Shown: positions 28,817-39,144 of the stretch, in pieces
How positions within the stretch are numbered: position 1 is the first letter of the stretch
Layout: each line of letters opens with the position of its first letter
Source of the DNA: Candidozyma auris
Lineage: Eukaryota; Ascomycota; Pichiomycetes; Serinales; Metschnikowiaceae
Direction of reading: 5' to 3'
NCBI RefSeq assembly: GCF_003013715.1
Contig: NC_072818.1
Span: 806,001 to 870,000 of the forward strand
Length of the DNA: 64,000 bases
Translations under genes and position numbers: made by a program
The notes under the pieces: generated by a model
Told to the model about the DNA's origin: nothing
What the model saw: only the letters and a program-made list of their open reading frames with translations
Databases searched by the model: none

Positions 28817-29884
28817 CAGGATGCGTGGCAGCTGAAGATTGTAGGGGGATGTGTTGTGAGTATGAGCTGTGTAGATGAATATCAGTAGAAGTAATAGGTA
28901 GACGCATTTCTGTATCGCGACATTTTGGTTGCAAAATATGACCCAGGGAAGAAGGTTGTAGAAAGAGAGCGAGTAGCGGTTGGAGTGAATAGATTGGAGT
29001 TTTAGAGGTGTTCGGTTCTGAAGTTGATTTGGACATGAAAATGGATGTCCAAATAGAGAATCGAGAGCAAGTTTTTGAAACCCACAGTTGGTCAAAGTAT
29101 AGTTGATATATCAGCATGAGTGGTTACAAGAGCAGAGAAGGCAACTGTACCCTTTTTATTCGGTTCAACCACGCAAATAGTTGTTAGAACGACAGAAATG
29201 ATAATTCTACACTTTGAAATGCATTTATCACTCAAAGCATCCTTCTTGGTTGAAGCAATTGGAGTGACAGACGACTATAGGTCTTCACGAAAAGAGGACA
29301 AAGCGGAACCTATAAGTGGCCGTTGAGTTTGTTGCGAGACAAAATAAGGCCAACGTGATTTCAAAATGATTACGTAAAGCAGAAGACAATTGTAGATCTA
29401 AGGTGGTTACTTGGCAGGTCGTAACTAAGAAGAATACAGTGAAAAGCGGCCAATAGTGAACGTGTGAGTTATCCTCACACATATTACCTTCACAACATAA
29501 AAAGACAAAATGTCTCATTTCAAAATACAGCAAGGTTTCAACAGAGGATCCTTATTATTATATTTGCCATCTTGCACCTTCCACTCAACATGGCTAACTG
29601 TGTAGCTACTCATCATTTGGCTGCGAAAAACTATACTCATACAGCTATTTTCGAAGGGCATGTCACTTTCACCACACAAAATAATGACGTATGACGTGGA
29701 TTGAAAACACTGAAAGGACATCTCACAAGAGATTTAAGCTAATAACAACCAAGTTTCCTCAACGTTTTCAAACGCCCCAAATCTTATGTATATGTTATCA
29801 CCACAATCGCCTACTCATCTGATTCGCGCATATAAACATATCAACACTAGCTACCACTCGCTAACTACCTCGATTTCCCTTGGT
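28817..29884. promoter_or_regulatory. divergent promoter MTC6 / SRS2
   Basis: No gene supported. It contains a TGGTTGCAAAA variant 110 bases from MTC6, an exact TGGCTGCGAAA at 29618-29628 and a TATAAA at 29831-29836, which lies 49 bases before the SRS2 ATG. Confidence 0.55.
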
Positions 29885-32425
29885 ATGCGCCAGCGAGATG
29901 TGTTGGCACGGGTCTTTGCCGGGCTCAACGAAAGACAGAAGCAGGCTGTGGAGGCGCCGGCGCTGGGGGTGCTCCAGATCGTTGCTGGGCCTGGGACAGG
30001 CAAAACCAAGGTGCTTGTAGCTCGTGTGGCCTACTTGTTGCTTAGCGATGATATCAAGCCAGAGCACATTATTGTCACGACGTTCACAAAGAAGGCAGCC
30101 AATGAGATGTTGCAGAGATTGAAGGAGCTCCTTAAGGGGACGGAAATTGCTGTGGAGAGGCTTCTCATTGGGACTTTTCACAGCATCTGCTATAGGATCA
30201 TCCAGAAATACGGATCCAGAATAGGAATGGCTAATTTCACTATTGCCGATGAGAGAGATTCTCAACAGCTACTATCTGAGGCGCTTGAAGATTTATCAGA
30301 GGACGAATGGCACGTAATTGATGGCCTTCCTGAATCAGAGACGAACTTGTATAAGTCAGACAATAACCAGAGCTACAGAGGTTTTAGCCCCAAGAGCATT
30401 CGCAAGGCAATATCTGCATTGAAGTCAAAGGGCCTACGTGTGGACCAGTATAAAAAACAGCGGCAGCTGAACAGGCTCCTTGAAATCGTGTATGACGCCT
30501 ACCAGAGCAGATTGACGAAGAACAAGCTTCTCGACTTCGACGACTGTCTTTTGTACTGCCACCAAATCTTGTCGAACTATCCAGTGCTCAGTCATATCGA
30601 GCACACCCTCGTGGACGAGTTCCAAGATACCAACGAGGTTCAATTGCAACTCATGTATCTTTTTGCTAAAGGAAGTCTCACAGACAAGAACGGCCAGGAC
30701 AATGTGACAGTGGTTGGAGACCCAGACCAAAGCATCTACGCTTTTCGGAACGCCCAGACCGCCAATTTCGACAAAGTGAGGCAACACTACAAGAATCACA
30801 GATTGCGAGTCATTACTCTCGAGGAGAATTACAGATCCACCTCGGGAATCCTAGGACTTTCAGAAACGCTTATGCTCCAGCAACAAGGAAGAACAGGTCG
30901 TAACCTTCGATCTCAGTCAGCGTGTGGATTGCAACCAGTCTACGACAAATTCAACTCGTCAGAGAAGGAGGCTGCGTGGGTGGCGCTTCAGATCAAGCAG
31001 GCTATGAAACTACCGGGGTTTGTGCATTCTGATTGTGCAATCTTAGTTCGCTCAGCCTATCAGACTCGAGCCCTAGAGACTGAATTGACGCGAAGAATGA
31101 TCCCTTACTACATGGTCAAGGGCAGAGCATTCTGGGAACGCAAGGAGGTCGTTGCGATTATGGACTATTTGCGATGTGTTGCAAATGAAAATGACCGTGT
31201 GGCCCTCTTAAGGTGCGTAAACTTTCCAAAACGTGGGCTCGGTGCAAAGGCAATTGGAGATTTGGAACAGAGTATTGATGCACAACTAGCCAAAGACGGG
31301 AACAGGCTGATCCTCGGAATTTTGAGAGGAATAACTGATGGTGATGTCGCTTGCTCCTTAGGTCCCAAAGCGAAGGATGCTCTTAAAGGATTCTTGAATA
31401 TTATAGGCAAATGCCGTGAAATGTTGCCGGATGACATAGATGGCATTCCTGATCTTCTGGAGATTCTCGATCGAATGTTCATGCAGCTCTACAATCAGTC
31501 TGGGCTCAAGAAGGAGTTTGCAGAGAACATTGACTGGGAATTGAATATCATGGAGGTCAAAAGTCAACTACTAGCCTTCGAAATGCCTGAGGAAGACTTC
31601 TTGCCGGACTACTTGGAAGAGGGAGAAGAGCCGCAACCCACAGAGATCGAGGTTACTGGAGCAAAGTTTCTCCAGTCATTCGCTGCATCGGTGAGATTGT
31701 TTGACAACGATCCAGAGCAAAATGATGAGGATGCAACTCCTAAGGTAGCCATATCGACCATTCATGGCGCCAAGGGTCTAGAGTGGCCCATAGTGTTTGT
31801 TCCTGGATTGTCAGAAGGGCTTCTTCCCGCTTCGTTCGCCATGACTGACGAGGATTCGGTAAATGAGGAGAGACGATGCTTCTATGTGGCCGTCACACGA
31901 GCAAAAGCGTTGCTATTCTTATCTTCCTACATTGAAGAGGAAGGAGGTAATCGCTGGAAAGCAGTTGTAAAACACTCACGATTCTTGAAAGGTGTTTCTG
32001 AAAGACTTCATCGGGCCCTACATTTTGATAACGCCGAAACAATCGAACATTTGTATCAATTGTTAGGGAAGCAGATGCCTGAATCCATACGAGACGTGCT
32101 TCAAGAATTCCAAAGTAAAAACGATGGAAAACTAGAGTCGCAATTCAATGACTATCCGGTTGAATTCAGCACAGCAAGAGACATGCCACCCTCGTCAACA
32201 AGACCATCGCTGAATAGATTGAACCAAAGATCAGCAGAGTATATGAACTCGGTTTTGCTGAGAAAAGCGCCTGTTAGGCAACAGATTAAGCTTTACCGGC
32301 CCCCTCGTGTTGAGCAGGACTCAGCACCTTTGGGCAGCACCGAATTAGTTTCAAAAGGTGTGAAGAGGGCACCAACATACATTCCTTCAAGACCTGGATC
32401 AAAAAAGCGTCTCGGGATGAGGTAG
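29885..32425 (+). CDS. SRS2: Srs2-type UvrD/PcrA superfamily 1 DNA helicase
   Basis: 846-residue 3'-5' DNA helicase; Srs2 strips Rad51 filaments and limits unscheduled recombination. Motifs: Q-like LNERQKQAVEAP; Walker A AGPGTGKT (about 35-41); Ia TTFTKKAANEM; II VDEFQDTNE (about 240); III VGDPDQSIYAFR; IV ENYRST; V ISTIHGAKGLEWPIVF (about 625); VI VAVTRAKALLFL. The upstream in-frame ATG at 29786 is passed over because a TATAAA box lies between the two ATGs. Total length is about 330 residues shorter than S. cerevisiae Srs2, with the loss in the C-terminal tail that carries Rad51- and PCNA/SUMO-interaction regions there. The basic end (PTYIPSRPGSKKRLGMR) is retained. The UvrD relative Hmi1 is less similar. 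Confidence 0.9.
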   Translation: MRQRDVLARVFAGLNERQKQAVEAPALGVLQIVAGPGTGKTKVLVARVAYLLLSDDIKPEHIIVTTFTKKAANEMLQRLKELLKGTEIAVERLLIGTFHSICYRIIQKYGSRIGMANFTIADERDSQQLLSEALEDLSEDEWHVIDGLPESETNLYKSDNNQSYRGFSPKSIRKAISALKSKGLRVDQYKKQRQLNRLLEIVYDAYQSRLTKNKLLDFDDCLLYCHQILSNYPVLSHIEHTLVDEFQDTNEVQLQLMYLFAKGSLTDKNGQDNVTVVGDPDQSIYAFRNAQTANFDKVRQHYKNHRLRVITLEENYRSTSGILGLSETLMLQQQGRTGRNLRSQSACGLQPVYDKFNSSEKEAAWVALQIKQAMKLPGFVHSDCAILVRSAYQTRALETELTRRMIPYYMVKGRAFWERKEVVAIMDYLRCVANENDRVALLRCVNFPKRGLGAKAIGDLEQSIDAQLAKDGNRLILGILRGITDGDVACSLGPKAKDALKGFLNIIGKCREMLPDDIDGIPDLLEILDRMFMQLYNQSGLKKEFAENIDWELNIMEVKSQLLAFEMPEEDFLPDYLEEGEEPQPTEIEVTGAKFLQSFAASVRLFDNDPEQNDEDATPKVAISTIHGAKGLEWPIVFVPGLSEGLLPASFAMTDEDSVNEERRCFYVAVTRAKALLFLSSYIEEEGGNRWKAVVKHSRFLKGVSERLHRALHFDNAETIEHLYQLLGKQMPESIRDVLQEFQSKNDGKLESQFNDYPVEFSTARDMPPSSTRPSLNRLNQRSAEYMNSVLLRKAPVRQQIKLYRPPRVEQDSAPLGSTELVSKGVKRAPTYIPSRPGSKKRLGMR

Positions 32426-32643
32426 TCGTGATATTCAGAGCTACAGCATATAAGCATATAAACAAGGCATAGAGCATATATAAGATGCCCCTAGTCATAT
32501 CAGCACGAACTCATATTAAACTCTTTAGCAAGCTATATCATCTAGATTCTCTAAAGCTGATTCATATACTTGGATGTGTCACAGTGCAAGCAGCAGACGT
32601 TGCAAAACGCGTTTGGGTGTCTTTCAAAGGTTTACGATGACCC

Positions 32644-33243
32644 TCATTTCGTGATCTGGAACGACCAGGGAAAGCTCAAATGAACGGTCTTATCGTCGTC
32701 CACAAACTTGGTCACGGCAGAGTACGAGCCCCTAGCCAACAACCCCGAAGGCGCCTCCACGGCGCCCAAGGACTTCTCGTAGTAAGGCTTCTCCTTAGTG
32801 TTGGGAGCATACGAGCCCAAAGGCTCCTCCATCTTCTCCACACGGATGCCAGCCTTCTTGACCGAATGCAAATACTTCAAGCCCGTGATGATCTCGTGCT
32901 GTACGCGAAACTTGACGTGCAACTCGTACACGGCCTTCTCCTTGATGGAGAACTTGATCTCCTTATCGATGGTGTTCCCGCTCGCGTCCTCCAAAGAAAT
33001 CACAATTGGCTCGAGCAGCTTATCTTCAGGAAACGTTAGCGCCATCTCGACAATGACCACGGTTCTCTTATCGCCCGCCTTCACCGGATAAGCCAGGCCC
33101 TCAGCACTCAACCCCAAAGACGCCTTCCACTTGGCAAGCGACTCGTCCTCAGCGTCGAGCTTCGTGTACTCAGCAATGGTCTTTTTCTCGCCCACAGTGT
33201 AGCCTTCTACAGATTCGGGCACCAAGTCGTCGTCAGCAGACAT
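32644..33243 (-). CDS. RDI1: Rho GDP-dissociation inhibitor
   Basis: 199 residues, full length for the family. Rdi1 extracts prenylated Rho GTPases (Cdc42, Rho1) from membranes and keeps them soluble. Seen: the acidic N-terminal arm with helix (EYTKLDAEDESLAKWKASLGL), the immunoglobulin-like beta sandwich (FSIKEKAVYELHVKFRVQHEIITGLKY, VEKMEEPLGSYAP) and the conserved end (LLARGSYSAVTKFVDDDK, LSFPWSFQITK). It is convergent with SRS2. It shares the Cdc42 pathway with BEM1, also in this window. Confidence 0.97.
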   Translation of the reverse strand: MSADDDLVPESVEGYTVGEKKTIAEYTKLDAEDESLAKWKASLGLSAEGLAYPVKAGDKRTVVIVEMALTFPEDKLLEPIVISLEDASGNTIDKEIKFSIKEKAVYELHVKFRVQHEIITGLKYLHSVKKAGIRVEKMEEPLGSYAPNTKEKPYYEKSLGAVEAPSGLLARGSYSAVTKFVDDDKTVHLSFPWSFQITK

Positions 33244-35532
33244 TGTAGATAAAGAAGGAGTTGTTGAAGGTGGAAGAATAGAGTAGAGTTGAAGGTTTCA
33301 AATTGTGCACACCCGCGACACGCTAACACTGGAGACGGTGGGACTAGGAAGAGGAAGGCACCCGGAGGTTTTTTATGATTTGAGTAGTTGGGTGGAAATT
33401 TTATTAAACTGTAGGGAGGGAACTTTTGTGGGTACCTTTAAGGTAATCGTGGTGTTTAAGGGAATTGTGTAACTTGTTACATGGAAGTTGAATTGGAAAG
33501 TGACACACGTACCATGATCCTAGCACAGGACAGAATAATAGTAGCGTAGAATGCTACAGGCAGAAAAACAAACGAGAATTGAAAATGAGGTAAATAAAAA
33601 AAGGCCACTTGGGTTGGTCTTGTGTCAGTTGGTTCAGGATGAACCTATGAGGTCAGAGAACGAGAAAAGGCTGTATTGGAAGGCCTAGAGACCCGGTAGC
33701 CCTTATGTGAGACTTCAATTGACCTTTCCACAGAAACTGATCTAGGTGGAGGATTCCAGGACTTGATTGCTTGGGCGGTGAGACTTTGTGGTTTAGAAAA
33801 TGAAAGTTTCTTTGTTCATCATGATTGGCTGCAAAATACCAATAAACTACCACCTTTCGGTATAACCTAGCTGAATTTGGCGTCAGTAAAGTGCCAATGG
33901 TTAAGAAATGTGGAATTTTCCCAGAATCTCTACCAGAGTTCCCGAAACAACCAGGAAACCTGACTCTGTTGTGGAAACTCTGTTCTGGAAGTCTGGTACA
34001 CAACAGGAGACCATCAAATCACTACACCCACTGCATCCATAATCCACAGAATTCACAAAGGTACAGAACACTCTGAAGAACCCGTGCCTCTTTCCCACTT
34101 TACCTGTGTTTTGCCCTTGGGCTGCCTGGGCTCGAGAGCAGAGGCGTTACCGTATCGGGAAATGGTTCAAAGAGGTTGTTCAAAAAACATGTGTCAAGGG
34201 TTATTGCGCACTCCACGCATTGGCTGCAAACAGAGCCTTCCTTCTCCTATCGAGGCTCCCACTGAACAAGAAAATGAACAAACAATAATAGAAGCATATT
34301 CTCAAATTGAACTAATACGCTGGTTTTCTCGGAGTCTGAGGCTCATTTTCCCTGGGAGGCACTTCCAGAATCCTGTTCAGCAGTTTCAACGAATCTCTGA
34401 CCTTACCTGGACACTTACCTTGATTTTGCTTATGCCATTGGTTATTTCAAGTGCTCTTGCCAAACGATCATAATTCTAGAATTTTCACCACCTTCGCCAG
34501 GTTGCACATTGACACTGCTTCGGAACCTTGCCGCTTTCTATGTCGATCTCCTTCTGCTCGGGGTGCATTCTCTCAATTCAGACGAGAGAGAGGCTATAAG
34601 CGAGTCCCAAAATGGTAAGCAGTCCTCCACACTCAGTAAGCGCTTACAATAAGACCGTACTGACCAAGCATCTAGGAAAAGAGGACGAGGTCAATTGAGG
34701 AACTTAGAGGACAAACTAACAAGAAGAAGCCGAAGAAAACGAACAAAAGGTAGCGGATCGAAGAGAATCACCAATTGAGTCGAACACCCACTCAGTCACT
34801 AAACAGCGTCTTCTCCACGGCCCGCCTGATCCCCTTTCTTCTGCTTCTTTCCCTTCTGTTTTCTTCAGTCTCCACCCCAGCAGATCTGGGTGGTCTCCTT
34901 TTCCAGTGTGGAGGGGGGTGGAAAATTGCCCAATGCGGACCGATTCCCGTTTCGAGGATGTATCGTAATTGCTGCTGTGAATCCTCTGTTTAACGTCCTT
35001 TTCGCTGTGCAGCGACGACCACTTTTGCGGGGACAGGGCCCAAGACGTATTGTTTTGTGGATTTACGAGAAATGTGACAAGTGACGAAGCAAAGAAGACT
35101 TGAAGAGGGCCAGTGGTTCCTGAATGGCTGCTAAAGCCAAAACCACCAGCAAATCCGCAAAACCCAAACAAACACCACAAATCCTCTACAAAACCAAATA
35201 CAGTTATTTTGGCTTTCCTTGTCCTCTCTTGGAAATATATACAAGGCTTTTCCCCCAAGCCCTGGGGATATGGCGAAGCCAGAGATCCACTCTTGACTAA
35301 GTGGGCGTGAGGGCTTCCATTGGGTTTTACCTGATTAGGCAAAGTGTGTGCAGCGGGCGAGGGTACTATTCCCTGTTGAGGAACCCATGTTTGGCGGCTG
35401 CATGCAGGACAGACGTTTGGCTGCGAAAAAAGTCTACCACCCCCATTCAATGTTGTGACAGAGAAGCTTCTCTTATAAAGCGGGGGCGTTTCCCTACTCT
35501 TCTTTTTTTTCGATCCCTACAACCTTTCATCC
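33244..35532. other. 2.3 kb divergent region RDI1 / secreted Gly-rich protein
   Basis: No gene I can support, although short open frames exist on both strands (34.1-35.4 kb) with random-looking composition. It contains three exact TGGCTGCRAA motifs, at 33826-33836, 34221-34231 and 35418-35428, and a TATAAA at 35474-35479, which lies 59 bases before the downstream ATG. Confidence 0.5.
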
Positions 35533-37176
35533 ATGAAGTTCGTGTACCTCCCTATAGTGGCGATCTTCTCGCTTTTGTCATTCTCGACGGCGTTGCCCAT
35601 TGAGTTGCAGGCTCTCAGAGCCAGAGACGAGTTCAACGTTCGTCTGGAGGCCGATGTTTCTCCAGCATTCGTCTCTCCCTTGGACAAGAGAGAAAACACC
35701 TTGCTCACACAGTTCTTCACCTCCTTGAACAAGACAGGCACCGGTGTGACCCTCGCCAAAGCGGCAGTGAGAACTCCTGTCATTGACGACCAGATCGTCA
35801 AGTTCGTCGCCAACTTGATTGAAGAGAAGAACTTGACATACCTTTTGGAAGTCGCAGACAGCAGCGGCCTTGCCTTGGACTTGGTCTTGTTGGTGTTGAC
35901 GCACTACGAATTTATCGATGGTCTCACTGATTTCGTCAAGTACTACAAGGGCAACAGCAACCTGACGTCTTCCGGCAGCGGAGGCGGTGGAGGCTTGATC
36001 GGTGGTCTCCTTGGCGGTCTTGGTGGTCTTCTTGGTGGAGGCGGCTCTCTGGGCTCCAACAACACGACTTCGTCGGGTTCTGGCGGCGGTTTGATTGGAA
36101 ACCTCATCAGCGGCCTCACCGGCGGTCTTTTTGGCGGTTCCAGCGGCTCCAGCAACAACTCCACTTCTGGAACATCTTCGGGCGGCTCCGGTAGCGGCTT
36201 GATTGGCAGCCTCCTCGGCGGACTCTTCGGCTCTTCGGGCTCCTCGGGCTCTGGTTCTTCTTCTGGCAACTCAGGTGCCTCGGCTACTACTTCCAGACCT
36301 GCTTCTACCGGCACTGCTTCTGGCTCTGGCTCTGGAGGCATTGGTGGTCTTTTGGGCGGTTTGTTCGGCGGCTCTAGTGCTGCTGGCGGAGCCTCTTCTG
36401 CTCCTGCTGCTGATACTGCTGCTCCTGCTGCTGCTACCACTTCCAACACAGCTGCCGCTGCCACTTCTGGAGGTGTCTTGGGTGGTCTCTTGGGCGGTCT
36501 TGGAGGCAATTCGGAAACCGCCGGCGCTGCTGCCACTTCTTCTCCAGCTGGCGCCGCTGCTGCCACCTCTGCTCCCGCTGGTGGTGCTGCCGAAACAGCT
36601 CCTACTGGCACCGCTGCTGGAGCTCCAGCTGGTGCTAATACTGCCACAGGCACTGGCGCAGGTTCTGCTGCCACCACTTCTGGCTCTGCTCTCGGTGGAC
36701 TCTTGGACAACCTTCTCAAGCGTGACGACGAGGAATTGGCCAAGCGTGATGTTGAGGCTATTACTGAGCACTTGCACGAGCTTGCTAAGCGTGCTGAGAC
36801 CGCCAGCTACCTCGAGAGAAGAGACATCTGGGACTCTGTGTACCAGCAGATGATTCGTCTTATTGGCAGCGACGCCAACATCGAGGATGTGGCTGTTTCA
36901 TTGAAGAAGTCTGGTCTTGCGATCAACGTCATCTACAACGCTATCATGGACTCTGATTGGTACGGTTTCGACAAGAAGTTGGTGAAGTACCTTGTGGACA
37001 ACAACATCGTGACTTGGTCAATCTTGTTCAGGTCTTTGATCGACTCTGGCGTGGTGTTCCTGGTCATTGGAGACATCATTGGCAACTCTGACTACATCAA
37101 GCTTGTGATTGACTTTGTCATTGCCATTATCACCGGCAGGGTCAATGTGATCGGCTTGATCTTGGCCTTCTTCTAA
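35533..37176 (+). CDS. secreted Gly/Ala/Ser-rich protein with Kex2-type sites
   Basis: 547 residues. Residues 1-20 are a signal peptide. A dibasic KR at 52-53 may mark propeptide removal. An N-terminal helical, hydrophobic domain (about 55-140) and a C-terminal helical domain (about 430-547) of similar style flank a long low-complexity centre. The centre is built of GLIGGLLGG/GGLLGGLFGG-type Gly/Leu repeats with Ser/Thr/Ala linkers. Just before the C-terminal domain are dibasic sites at 396-397, 404-405, 419-420 and 429-430, spaced like a Kex2-processed precursor. The protein ends in a hydrophobic stretch (NVIGLILAFF), which might act as a GPI-like or membrane signal. I do not recognise a named family; Candida has several opaque-phase or cell-wall proteins of this general architecture. 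A TATA box sits 59 bases upstream. Confidence 0.85.
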   Translation: MKFVYLPIVAIFSLLSFSTALPIELQALRARDEFNVRLEADVSPAFVSPLDKRENTLLTQFFTSLNKTGTGVTLAKAAVRTPVIDDQIVKFVANLIEEKNLTYLLEVADSSGLALDLVLLVLTHYEFIDGLTDFVKYYKGNSNLTSSGSGGGGGLIGGLLGGLGGLLGGGGSLGSNNTTSSGSGGGLIGNLISGLTGGLFGGSSGSSNNSTSGTSSGGSGSGLIGSLLGGLFGSSGSSGSGSSSGNSGASATTSRPASTGTASGSGSGGIGGLLGGLFGGSSAAGGASSAPAADTAAPAAATTSNTAAAATSGGVLGGLLGGLGGNSETAGAAATSSPAGAAAATSAPAGGAAETAPTGTAAGAPAGANTATGTGAGSAATTSGSALGGLLDNLLKRDDEELAKRDVEAITEHLHELAKRAETASYLERRDIWDSVYQQMIRLIGSDANIEDVAVSLKKSGLAINVIYNAIMDSDWYGFDKKLVKYLVDNNIVTWSILFRSLIDSGVVFLVIGDIIGNSDYIKLVIDFVIAIITGRVNVIGLILAFF

Positions 37177-37383
37177 TCTGCCGTGCCATTCACTTCTTCC
37201 AGGATGTTTTTGTAATATACCACTTTCAAATAAAACGAACTTTTGACGATTAGACTGCTTTGTAGTTTTCCTGACTGCTGTACTACGACAAGACGATGCT
37301 TTTCTTTACTACTCAGGGACCCTTCGTTTCCAAAAAGAAAAAAAAAAAAAATCACTTCATCTAAATACTGGCACTTTTTCAGT
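37177..37383. other. convergent 3' spacer with A13 tract
   Basis: Short AT-rich spacer between convergent genes. It includes a 13-14 nt run of A near 37340 and polyadenylation-like sequence. Confidence 0.5.
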
Positions 37384-39144
37384 CTATATTTGAGGAACGG
37401 CGGCACCGTCACCTCTCAAATCAGAGCCTCCTGACCACACAATATCGGCACCCTTGGCCTCATTTTTAATACATTGAGACCGCCCAAAAGTACCTCTGTT
37501 CCATCCTGTCACGTACTCCACGCAATGGCCCATCTGGCGCAATTCTTCTACAACTTCCTTATCGATCCCTTCCTCGAGTTTTACCAACGTGTGTGGAGTA
37601 GACACTGGACCCCCCGAACCTTTGCCTACATCCAAATGCCTGTGCTGCTCATTGGGCTCAAGACAAAAGCGTGGGGCATCAAGCGCCTCCTGGGCATCGA
37701 ATCCAAAAAGAACCATATTGAGCAAAATTTGGACATGTGCTTGCGGCTGGGCCCATCCTCCCATGCAAGCGACAGAAGCGTAGAGCTCGTGCTGCTGAGA
37801 CTCGTTGAGCTGAGTGATAAGTGAGGGAATAATCGTGTGGTAAGGTCTCTTGCCGCCTTCCAAACTGTTGATAGCGCCTGGGGTGAGATTGAAATTGCCT
37901 CCACGGCTCTGTAGGGCAAAACCGTAGTCGTTTGGAATGATACCGGTGCCAAAACACGTGAACACAGAGTTGATGAACGAACAGGCGTTTCCATCCTTGT
38001 CGGTGACGGTGAAATACACAGTGTCACCTTTATACATGGGGTTTGGAACTGGGCCCTTGACGTGCTCTCCTTCTATCTGTTCACGACGCAAGACGCTGTC
38101 TTTTTTGATGAGTTTTGCTCTCTCTGCAAGTGCTTCCTCACTAAGTGCCTTTTTGACATCGATTTCTGGGTGGAACTCGAGATCGGCGACCAACTCCTCG
38201 GAGTCGTAGAAGGCAAGTTTCACTGCCTCGGTCACAAAGTGCAAGTACTCTGCAGAATTGTGCTTCAAGGCTTTTAAGTCGATGTGTTTAACTTTAGCAA
38301 GCTCTTTGATGTACCCAAGAGCCAAAAGAGCGACGATTCCCTGTCCACTTGGTGGAATTTCCCAGAGATACTTGCCCTCAAAGTCCATGCTCAAGGGGTC
38401 CACATCTAATGACGTGTGGTTCTTCAAATCGTCCAACTCCATCACGCCTCCTTTCTCCTGAACTTTCTGTACGATTTTTGCAGCCACGTCTCCTTCGTAG
38501 AATCCCTTCTTGCCTTCCTGGGCCACCTTTCTGAACAATTTTGCCAACGGCTTGTTGGTGAACACATCGCCTGTTTTGCAGAAGGAACCGTCAGCATTCA
38601 AAAAGACATCGGCGTTCTTGCCACTTTGTTTGATCAACTTTTCCAGTGCATCGTGCCACATTTGTGCAGAAATTGCCGACACTGCAAACCCACCTTCAGC
38701 CAACTCAATTGCTGGCAGAAAAATGTCCTCCAATGTTACGTTTCCCGAGCCCCATTTTTCAACAGCGTCTATCCAGCCGCCAATGGCGCCAGGAACCGTG
38801 ATAGCGTGTACACTGGTCAAGGGTAACCGAGGACCCTTGATTTCAGGTGCTCTCTCTCTCACCACGTCAATTGAGAGTTTCTGGGGCAGTTTCCCGTGCC
38901 CAGATAAACCATGGACCTTCTTTTCGTCCTTGTCATAATAAAGCACAAAACAATCGCCTCCAACTCCTGTGGATCCTGGTTCCACCACACATAATGCTGC
39001 CAGAACGGCTACTGAAGCGTCTACACAGTTTCCTCCTTTTTCAAGGACTTTTAAACCTGCTGCGTTGGCCAATGGCTGCGTAGATGCAACCATGCCTTTC
39101 TTTGAGTACACAGTAGAGCGTCTTGAGCTGAAACGAGAGAACAT
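37384..39144 (-). CDS. gamma-glutamyltranspeptidase-family Ntn hydrolase, soluble
   Basis: 586 residues; members cleave gamma-glutamyl or related amide bonds after self-cleavage at a Thr nucleophile. Family motifs seen: MVASTQPLANAAGLKVLEKGGN, VEPGSTGVGGDCF, PGAIGGW, PPSGQG, AVKLAFYD, a GDTVYF junction with the predicted nucleophile Thr375, NACSFINS, NDYGF and the GGKRPYHTIIPS loop. The residue after the nucleophile is Val, not the second Thr of classical GGT (TTH). There is no signal peptide or TM anchor, unlike vacuolar Ecm38. It therefore belongs to the cytosolic/acylase-like branch and the substrate is uncertain. The ATG chosen gives MFSRFSSRR, which could be a weak mitochondrial presequence. 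Confidence 0.85.
   Translation of the reverse strand: MFSRFSSRRSTVYSKKGMVASTQPLANAAGLKVLEKGGNCVDASVAVLAALCVVEPGSTGVGGDCFVLYYDKDEKKVHGLSGHGKLPQKLSIDVVRERAPEIKGPRLPLTSVHAITVPGAIGGWIDAVEKWGSGNVTLEDIFLPAIELAEGGFAVSAISAQMWHDALEKLIKQSGKNADVFLNADGSFCKTGDVFTNKPLAKLFRKVAQEGKKGFYEGDVAAKIVQKVQEKGGVMELDDLKNHTSLDVDPLSMDFEGKYLWEIPPSGQGIVALLALGYIKELAKVKHIDLKALKHNSAEYLHFVTEAVKLAFYDSEELVADLEFHPEIDVKKALSEEALAERAKLIKKDSVLRREQIEGEHVKGPVPNPMYKGDTVYFTVTDKDGNACSFINSVFTCFGTGIIPNDYGFALQSRGGNFNLTPGAINSLEGGKRPYHTIIPSLITQLNESQQHELYASVACMGGWAQPQAHVQILLNMVLFGFDAQEALDAPRFCLEPNEQHRHLDVGKGSGGPVSTPHTLVKLEEGIDKEVVEELRQMGHCVEYVTGWNRGTFGRSQCIKNEAKGADIVWSGGSDLRGDGAAVPQI

Noticed and set aside
34084..34473. 129-residue plus-strand open frame
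   Set aside because: No recognisable domain, poor codon pattern, contains a copy of the recurrent promoter motif.
34716..35450. 244-residue minus-strand open frame in the RDI1 upstream gap
   Set aside because: Composition looks random, it overlaps the promoter motif and TATA region of the divergent gene, and no domain or signal is seen.
35943..36743. 266-residue Pro/Glu-rich minus-strand open frame
   Set aside because: Antisense of the Gly/Ala/Ser-rich repeats of the secreted protein.
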